Assembly (NCBI RefSeq): GCF_030758935.1
Contig: NZ_CP132333.1
Location: forward strand, 1,860,992 to 1,924,991
Direction: 5' to 3'
Length of the DNA: 64,000 bases
DNA from: Geothrix sp. PMB-07
GTDB taxonomy: Bacteria > Acidobacteriota > Holophagae > Holophagales > Holophagaceae
Numbering within the stretch: the first letter of the stretch is position 1; every line of letters starts with the position of its first letter. Positions 58,260 to 64,000 of this stretch are shown here, piece after piece. Both the position numbers and the translations under genes were made by a program. The notes under the pieces were generated by a model. That model was not told the DNA's origin, searched no databases, and was given only the letters and a program-made list of their open reading frames with translations.

Positions 58260-60790
58260 CAGGAGGCCTCCCTCCCTAGGATAAACAGAGTTCGGTCATC
58301 GCGGTTCTGTGTATCGAAGGCGGCCACATCATGGAACACCGCCTCGCAGGCGGCGCGGGGGCTGCCCGTGCCCCAGAGGCGCCGCAACTGGGCGCTCAAA
58401 CGGTCCAGGCCGTAGAGTTCCCCTTCGCGGTTCATGGCCTCAGAAAGCCCATCGCTGTAGAGGACCATCCAGCCCTTGGGGGGCAGCACGCCTTCGACGA
58501 CCTGCCAGTCGCCTGGTCCGGCGGGGCGCAGGCCCAGGCCGCGGCCGTGGGGAACCACCTCACAGGAGCCCTCCTCCTGATGACTCTGGAGCATCAGGGC
58601 ACCGGGGTGGCCCGCCCGGGCCAGCCGGTAGTTCCCGGTGTCGTCCCACTCCAGGAGGATGAGGGTGAGGAAGCCCCGGTGGCCCAGCAGCTGGCGCAGG
58701 GTCTGGTCGAGGCTGCAGAGAATCTCCTCCAGGCCCTGGTCCTCGCGCTGGGCGGCCTGCTCAAGCAGGGCCGTGGCCTGGGCCATGTAGAGGGCCGCGG
58801 CCAATCCCTTGCCGCAGACATCGCCCACGGCGGCCAGCCAGCGGCCGCTGGGGCGCCGCTTGACGAAGAGCAGGTCACCGCCGGTCTCCTGGGCGGGTTC
58901 CAGGCGCAGGGCCACATGGAAACCGGGGATGGGGGGGACGAAAGAGGTAACCAGGCCTTCCTGGATGCGGCGGGCTGTTTCCAGCTCCTGGCTGAGACGT
59001 TCCTGCACCACCAGCCGTTGGTGCATGACGGCCGTCTCCAGCACCTGGCCCGCGGCCAGAGCCACTTCGCGGAGAAGTTCGCGATCCTCGCGGCCATAGT
59101 TCAGCTCGGCGTACTTGCCGCCCAGCAACACCACGCTGTGGGGGATGTCACCCGCGAGGATGAGCAGGAGCAGCTGGGCCTCCAGGGCATCCACATGGGC
59201 CCGCACCGTGCCGCCCTGTTCGCGGATCCAGTCAGCCTCTTCGCTGCCCAGGCCCAGCACCAGCTCTCGGTTTTCCCGGGCCAGGCGGATGAGGCCAGGC
59301 GGAATGCGAAGCGGCTGAGGCGGGAAGTGGATGCGGCGGTCCTCGCGGTCCGACCCTTCCGCACCGGGGAGCATGATCTGGCGGTCCACGATGGGCAGGA
59401 TTTCCAGCAGGTGGGGCTGAAAGGCTTCGCCCAGGGCGCGCTTCAGGGACTTGATGAGGGATTCCTCGCTGAACCGTTTCCGGGGCTCACGCACCGCGCT
59501 GAGGGCGATGTCCCGCGTGCTGGCGAAGTCCCGGTGGAACTTGCGGCGCAGCAGCGTCAGCACTCGCCGCAGCATCCAGCCCAGGGGCAGGGCGAGGATG
59601 CCGATGAGGGCACCGGCCCAACCGGAGGGAATGGCGGACAAATGGGAGAAGGCCCAAGCCAGGCCGCCCAGGTAGCCCGCCACCGTGAGCGACAGGATGG
59701 CCATGTAGCTCACCCAGCGCAGCAGCACCTTCTGTACGTCGAAGAGGCCATGGCGGAAAATGGCGAAGGCGAAGGCCAGGGGCAGGAGCGGCGCGGGCAG
59801 TACGAAGATATAGAGCTGCGTGTTGAAGAGCAGGCTGTTGCCGAACTTGCTTTGCAGGATGACCAGGGCCAGCAAGTCGAGGCAGAGCGCCGCTGCTACG
59901 ATCAGCGAGGGCATCAGGGCCTTGCGGAGGCGGGGCGCGGCGCGGAAGGTGCCCGCCACGAAAAAGCCCAGGCCCGTGAGGGCGGAAGCGACGTAGAGGA
60001 CGAGGGCCACCACCCCGAAGGCCCTGAGGAAGACCCTGATCTGACCCGCGGGCATGGAGCCGCCCAGGATCGAAAGGCGCGCCACCAACATGGTGAGAGC
60101 CAGAATGGCGAACACACCGTACAACGCCTGCAGGAATCTACGGTTCTTCCGCAGCTCGGATGGGTGCGGAAAGCGCAGGAAGAAATGGACCCAGAGAGGG
60201 GGCAATAGGGCGTTGGAGAACGCCGTCAGCATCAGGACGGCTGCGCTGATGGCGAAGGGGGAATTGCCCGATGGGGCCGCGCTGGACATGAGCAGCGCTG
60301 CGGCGGCGAGATAGAAGAAATGCCGCGACGATTTGCGCTCCGGGGCTGAGAGCACCACCAGCAGCCCGATGAGCCAGGCGATGATGCCATTTGCCAACAA
60401 GGCCAGCTGAATGGTGTGCAGGGGCTTCACCAGCCGCACGGGTACCAGGATCTGCCGTCCCTGGCGCTTCACCGTGTAGATGAGGATGGTGCCTTCGGAT
60501 TTGCTGTTGATGAATTTCTGGGCCTTGGTGGTCCCCTCGGAGCTGCCTTCATAGGATCGCCCCTGGATCTTCACCAGTTCGTCGCCCTCGAGCAGGCCGC
60601 CCTCCTCGGCGACACCGTCGGGCAGGATTTCTCTGATGACGATCTTGCCGTTCTCCACCGCCCACTTGCACTGGTCGTCAGATTCCGAGTAGACCCAATT
60701 GTTGAGGGCGAAGGAGCCCAGGGCCGTGGTCAGGCAGATGAAGCTGATCCATAGCAGGCGCCATCGGATGCGTTTCAGGTAGGGGTTCAT
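58259..60790 (-). CDS. PDZ-membrane-SpoIIE serine phosphatase
   Basis: An 843-residue protein. One N-terminal membrane helix, an extracytoplasmic PDZ domain (about 40-115; VIREILPDGVAEEGGLLEGD), about seven more membrane segments (125-410), a GAF-like region (about 480-600) and a C-terminal PP2C/SpoIIE domain (about 610-840; GGDLLFVKRRPSGRWLAAVG, DVCGKGLAAALYMA, VLYSDGLSEAMN) with the metal-binding Asp residues. It should dephosphorylate an anti-sigma or STAS-type partner in response to an envelope signal. No partner gene is adjacent. Divergent from the SDR gene. Confidence 0.88.
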   Translation of the reverse strand: MNPYLKRIRWRLLWISFICLTTALGSFALNNWVYSESDDQCKWAVENGKIVIREILPDGVAEEGGLLEGDELVKIQGRSYEGSSEGTTKAQKFINSKSEGTILIYTVKRQGRQILVPVRLVKPLHTIQLALLANGIIAWLIGLLVVLSAPERKSSRHFFYLAAAALLMSSAAPSGNSPFAISAAVLMLTAFSNALLPPLWVHFFLRFPHPSELRKNRRFLQALYGVFAILALTMLVARLSILGGSMPAGQIRVFLRAFGVVALVLYVASALTGLGFFVAGTFRAAPRLRKALMPSLIVAAALCLDLLALVILQSKFGNSLLFNTQLYIFVLPAPLLPLAFAFAIFRHGLFDVQKVLLRWVSYMAILSLTVAGYLGGLAWAFSHLSAIPSGWAGALIGILALPLGWMLRRVLTLLRRKFHRDFASTRDIALSAVREPRKRFSEESLIKSLKRALGEAFQPHLLEILPIVDRQIMLPGAEGSDREDRRIHFPPQPLRIPPGLIRLARENRELVLGLGSEEADWIREQGGTVRAHVDALEAQLLLLILAGDIPHSVVLLGGKYAELNYGREDRELLREVALAAGQVLETAVMHQRLVVQERLSQELETARRIQEGLVTSFVPPIPGFHVALRLEPAQETGGDLLFVKRRPSGRWLAAVGDVCGKGLAAALYMAQATALLEQAAQREDQGLEEILCSLDQTLRQLLGHRGFLTLILLEWDDTGNYRLARAGHPGALMLQSHQEEGSCEVVPHGRGLGLRPAGPGDWQVVEGVLPPKGWMVLYSDGLSEAMNREGELYGLDRLSAQLRRLWGTGSPRAACEAVFHDVAAFDTQNRDDRTLFILGREAS

Positions 60791-60815
60791 GGAGCCTTTG
60801 TGGAAGAATGCCGAA

Positions 60816-61544
60816 ATGGAACGGACAATTCAAAACGGCAGGGCCTGCTGGATCCTTGTGGGCGGAAGGCAGCGGTTGGGCCGGGTTCTGGCCGAGGATC
60901 TTGCCCGGGACCACGCGCTGGTGTTGACCAGTTCTAGGCCTTGGGGGGATGAGGCATGGGTGAATGGTTTGTCGAAGACGAGTGGGGTCCGGACACTCCA
61001 GTGGGATGCTGAAAACCCGGATCTGGTTTCCCGCATGATGGCAGATATGGACACGTTGGAGGCAGATGGGTGGTTTATTTCCGGAGCCATCTTGCTGGCA
61101 GGATCCTTTCCTGAAGACCCGTTGGGCACCTGGACCCCCGAAGCCCTCGAGGCCACCTGGCGCCTGAACCTCAGCTTCCCCTTCCTCTGCGCCCAGGCCC
61201 TGGCCCCGCGCATGGCCGAAGGTGCCTGCCTGCAGATCCTGCTGGACACCTCCGTCCACCGCCCCTGGCTGAAGCGGCTACCCTACAGCGCCGCCAAGGC
61301 CGGCCTGGCCGCGTTGGTCCCCGGCCTGGCCCAACTGCTGGCTCCCCGCGTGCGGGTGGTGGGCCACGCCCTGGGGGCCCTGCTGCCTGATGAAGGCAGC
61401 GATGGGTCTTTCCTGGCGGGTCGCACCCTGCTCAAACGCCTCGGAGATCCAGAAGACCTTTGTCGCGCCGTCCGCTACGCCGCGGAAAGCCCCTTCCTGA
61501 CCGGGGAGATCCTGACGCTGGATGGCGGGCGGCGCTGGCTCTAA
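60816..61544 (+). CDS. Short-chain dehydrogenase/reductase family protein
   Basis: A 242-residue SDR. The nucleotide loop is atypical (ILVGGRQRLGRVLAEDLA instead of TGxxxGxG), closer to FolM/pteridine-reductase-like members; the active-site tract LLDTSVHRPWLKRLPYSAAK holds the YxxxK pair; ending LTGEILTLDGGRRWL is standard. Substrate unknown. ATG 60816 follows two other in-frame ATGs (60789), so the start is uncertain. Confidence 0.82.
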   Translation: MERTIQNGRACWILVGGRQRLGRVLAEDLARDHALVLTSSRPWGDEAWVNGLSKTSGVRTLQWDAENPDLVSRMMADMDTLEADGWFISGAILLAGSFPEDPLGTWTPEALEATWRLNLSFPFLCAQALAPRMAEGACLQILLDTSVHRPWLKRLPYSAAKAGLAALVPGLAQLLAPRVRVVGHALGALLPDEGSDGSFLAGRTLLKRLGDPEDLCRAVRYAAESPFLTGEILTLDGGRRWL

Positions 61545-61547
61545 CCC

Positions 61548-63422
61548 TTATTCCAGCACCTGGACTTCCAACCGCGACGGCAGGGCCTCGGAGCGGTAGA
61601 CCCGCTGTTCGGCCTTCTGGAACGCCTCGGGCGGGGCCTTGGGAATGTCGCAGAAGGTTTGGGGATTCCGATCCGCCAGGGGGAACCAGGAACACTGGAT
61701 CTGCACCATGAGTCGATGCCCCTTCTGAAAGGTGTGGAAGATGTCAGGCAGCGTGAAGGCCACTTCGGTGGGACGGCCAGGGACGAAGGGTTCAGGCGTC
61801 TGGTAGCTGTTGCGAAACTTCCCGCGAAGGATGTCTCCGCGAACCAGCATCTCAGCCCCTCCGGCATGCCAGCCGCTGGGCGGATCCTTGGGATCGGGAG
61901 TGTCATCGGGGTAGACATCGATCACTTTCACCACCCAGTCGCTATCCGTGCCGGTCGTGCTCACCTGAAGCACCGGCCTCAGCGGGCCCGCCAGGGTGAG
62001 GTCCGCTTCCAGGGGCGCGGTCTCGTAGACCAGCACATCCGGACGCCGGGATGCGAAGCGCTGATCCTCGGTCATGTAGCTGGGGGAAAACCCGGAGGTG
62101 ATCTCCTGGGTGTGGGGCACAGGCCGGGCAGGATCGCTGATGAAAGCGTCGAAGGCTGAGGCGGCTCGAGGTCTGGCCGCAGTCAGGAGGCCCTGGGCTC
62201 CGAAGTAGAAGGTGCGCGGCTTCACGGTCCGGGGTGGCCAGGTGTCGAAGGAGCGCCACTGGTTCTTCCCCGTCTCGAACATGGTGGCCTTTGGCAGAGG
62301 TTGGCCCGCTTCTCCCTTCAGGTGCTGATTGAAGAATCGCAATTCCACGTCCCGTTGAAACCAGGCGGAAGTCTTCGCGCCGAATTCCAGCGGACCCAGG
62401 CGGTCGCCCTCCCCGCGGGCCCAGAGGCCGTGGGACCAGGGCCCCATGACCAGGTGGCTGGCGGTGCTGGGGCTTTGCTGGGCCAGGGTTCGGGCGCAGG
62501 CCAAGGCGCCGAAGAGATCCTCCGCGTCGAACCAGCCGCCCACCGTGAGCACGGCGGGCTGCACCTGCTTCAGGTGGGGCCGCAGGTCGCGGGCCTGCCA
62601 GTAGGCGTCGTAGGTGTTGTGCCGAACGTATTCCTCCCAGATCGGTTCGGCGGGCTGGTTCATTTTCGGGAAGACGGCCTGAACCGATCCTGCCTCCAGG
62701 AACCAGCGGTAGTCATCGGGAGGCCGTTGGGCGGGCGGTGCCACAGGTGGTGCAGTGGCTGGGGGCTGGGTGGGGGCTGCCGCTGGGCGGCTGTGGAAGA
62801 ATGTGAAGAACTCCGCGTTGGCCAGCAGCTGGAAGGCGCCACGGTGGTAGCTGTCGTCGCCCTCCCAGAGGTCGATCATGGGCGCCTGGGGAGAGACGGC
62901 CTTGAGGGCCGGATGCCCGCTGAGCAGGGCCTGGGCGGCATAGTGGCCGGGGTAGCTGATGCCCCATTGGCCCACACGGCCGTTGTGGTTTGGAACATTC
63001 GCCAGCAACCAGGCGATGGTGTCATAGGTGTCAGTGGCCTCGTCCGTATCGCGGGGGCCCTTGGCGGGGTTGAAGGGCCGGGTGTCCACGAACTGGCCTT
63101 CGCTGTGGGAACGACCCCGCACATCCTGATACACCACGATGTAGTCTTCCTTGGCGAAGGCGGGAGAGGGCCCCACGCCGCGCCGGTAGGCGTCGGGCCC
63201 ATAGGGGCCGGCCCCATAAGGAGTGCGGGACATCAGAATGGGATGGGGGCGGGTGGTGTCCTTGGGTTCGTAGATGGAGGTGAACAGCTTCACCCCGTCA
63301 CGCATGGGCACCATGACTTCCCGTTTCTGGTAGCGGACCTGCACTGGCTCCGGCGGTTCCGGCGCCTGGGCGCCAAGGATGAAGCAGGCCAGCGGGACCG
63401 GCAGGAACCGTTGCACGAACAT
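61548..63422 (-). CDS. CocE/NonD-type X-Pro dipeptidyl-peptidase-family hydrolase
   Basis: A 624-residue secreted hydrolase. A signal peptide (MFVQRFLPVPLACFILGAQA) precedes the S15-type alpha/beta hydrolase: VMVPMRDGVKLFTSIYEP, the nucleophile in GQWGISYPGHYAAQ, GPWSHGLWARGEGDR with the His, then a C-terminal jelly-roll (VLQVSTTGTDSDWVVKVIDV). This is the plan of alpha-amino-acid ester hydrolases and cocaine esterase. A Pro/Ala-rich insertion (APTQPPATAPPVAPPAQRPP) sits in the cap. ATG 63480 would add 20 residues before the signal. Convergent with the SDR gene, 3 bp apart. Confidence 0.88.
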   Translation of the reverse strand: MFVQRFLPVPLACFILGAQAPEPPEPVQVRYQKREVMVPMRDGVKLFTSIYEPKDTTRPHPILMSRTPYGAGPYGPDAYRRGVGPSPAFAKEDYIVVYQDVRGRSHSEGQFVDTRPFNPAKGPRDTDEATDTYDTIAWLLANVPNHNGRVGQWGISYPGHYAAQALLSGHPALKAVSPQAPMIDLWEGDDSYHRGAFQLLANAEFFTFFHSRPAAAPTQPPATAPPVAPPAQRPPDDYRWFLEAGSVQAVFPKMNQPAEPIWEEYVRHNTYDAYWQARDLRPHLKQVQPAVLTVGGWFDAEDLFGALACARTLAQQSPSTASHLVMGPWSHGLWARGEGDRLGPLEFGAKTSAWFQRDVELRFFNQHLKGEAGQPLPKATMFETGKNQWRSFDTWPPRTVKPRTFYFGAQGLLTAARPRAASAFDAFISDPARPVPHTQEITSGFSPSYMTEDQRFASRRPDVLVYETAPLEADLTLAGPLRPVLQVSTTGTDSDWVVKVIDVYPDDTPDPKDPPSGWHAGGAEMLVRGDILRGKFRNSYQTPEPFVPGRPTEVAFTLPDIFHTFQKGHRLMVQIQCSWFPLADRNPQTFCDIPKAPPEAFQKAEQRVYRSEALPSRLEVQVLE

Positions 63423-63509
63423 GAACACCCCGGGAAAGGTCGATGCTCCCACAGGATTCGGATTCTTGGGAAGCGCCATGGGACAATGCCAGGGAAGGGG
63501 TTCTGCCGC

Positions 63510-64000
63510 ATGAAGTTCAAGGTCAACGAGGTGTTCCACAGCATCCAAGGGGAAGGTACGCGCATCGGCCGGCCCTGCCTCTTCATCCGACTTTCGGGCT
63601 GCCCTCTGCGCTGCGTGTACTGCGACACCGAGTACGCCTTTTATGATGGGGCGATGCGTGAGCTGGAGGATCTCCTGAGCGAGACGCGGGAGCGCCTCGG
63701 CCCTCCGCGCCGGGGGCCCAACGCACCCTTTGTCGAGTTGACGGGCGGTGAGCCCCTGGCCCATCCGATGGCGCCACAGCTGCTGCAGGCCCTTCTGGAG
63801 GAAGGCTACGAGGTGGCCCTGGAGACTGCGGGCAGCCACGATCTGGCCGTGGTGCCCAAGGCCGTGGTGAAGATCGTGGACCGCAAGACACCCGGCAGCG
63901 GAGAGGCGGAACGCTGGCTTGAAACCAACCTGGATCACATGGTGCCGGGCCAGGATGAGTTGAAGTTCGTCCTTTGCGATGAGGCGGACTACACCTGGGC
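63510..64000 (+). CDS. queE: 7-carboxy-7-deazaguanine synthase, partial
   Basis: The first 163 residues of a radical SAM enzyme of queuosine/preQ0 synthesis; the gene runs off the right edge. MKFKVNEVFHSIQGEGTRIG is the QueE opening, the 4Fe-4S motif is GCPLRCVYCDTEYAF (CxxxCxxC), and FVELTGGEPLAH is the SAM-binding GGE motif. Divergent from the CocE-type gene with 87 bp between starts. Confidence 0.93.
   Translation, partial: MKFKVNEVFHSIQGEGTRIGRPCLFIRLSGCPLRCVYCDTEYAFYDGAMRELEDLLSETRERLGPPRRGPNAPFVELTGGEPLAHPMAPQLLQALLEEGYEVALETAGSHDLAVVPKAVVKIVDRKTPGSGEAERWLETNLDHMVPGQDELKFVLCDEADYTW

Noticed and set aside
58331-60208. 625-codon open frame antisense to the SpoIIE phosphatase gene
   Set aside because: Low-complexity Gln/Ala/Gly shadow of a well-supported gene.

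Overview
The window is a high-GC bacterial chromosome segment cut by a more AT-rich mobile insertion. Several host genes fit Acidobacteriota of the Geothrix/Holophaga kind: a bactofilin next to an M23 peptidase, a PATAN/DUF4388 protein, a DUF1844 protein, many secreted TPR proteins and a PDZ-membrane-SpoIIE phosphatase. This is inference from gene content; there is no 16S gene here.

Layout. (1) 1-6555, host: partial membrane protein, 2Fe-2S ferredoxin, lipoprotein, ispF, FHA-GAF histidine kinase, ruvB, bactofilin, M23 peptidase and a UbiA-family prenyltransferase. (2) About 6511-29721, a 23.2 kb integrated element bounded by a 21-bp direct repeat. (3) 29722-64000, host: cyclophilin, tag, metG, an ArsC/Spx-like gene, xth, TPR proteins, tdk, glutaryl-CoA dehydrogenase-like gene, two pirins, a soluble chemoreceptor, rarA, an AlaX-type editing protein, a cysteine desulfurase, a YheT-type hydrolase, a malic enzyme-phosphotransacetylase fusion, a SirB1-like gene, an SDR, a CocE-type hydrolase and the start of queE. 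Three small inverted-repeat families lie between the host genes.

The element. It carries a tyrosine integrase, a CI/S24-like repressor and an excisionase-like protein at the left end; a rolling-circle HUH replication protein; a VirD4-type coupling protein, a MOBP-like relaxase and a ribbon-helix-helix (RHH) relaxosome protein, with a candidate oriT; two genes resembling TrbJ/VirB5 and TrbL/VirB6; a cargo cluster; a methyltransferase plus PD-(D/E)XK endonuclease pair; a ParA-RHH partition operon; and a second, orphan PD-(D/E)XK nuclease. No VirB4, VirB8-VirB11 or phage structural gene is visible, so it looks like a mobilizable, plasmid-like integrative element that replicates and partitions when excised and borrows a mating pore.

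Main observations. Integration is inside the 5' coding region of the prenyltransferase gene. The host's original 40 N-terminal codons are stranded, in frame, on the far side of the element, and the element supplies a new ribosome site and start just after the integrase stop codon, so the host gene now sits at the end of the repressor-integrase operon. Second, four copies of a 9-bp triple repeat lie in the same orientation; in each, the end of the array forms a TTGACA -35 box, and two copies have good -10 boxes at 17 bp. They sit before parA, within parA upstream of its RHH partner, and twice before a secreted protein gene, suggesting an omega/ParG-like partition regulon. Third, 21080-21316 is a GC-rich multi-hairpin tract that may be a structured RNA or a replication origin. 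Fourth, four degenerate 21-bp tandem repeats lie between the par operon and a membrane protein gene.
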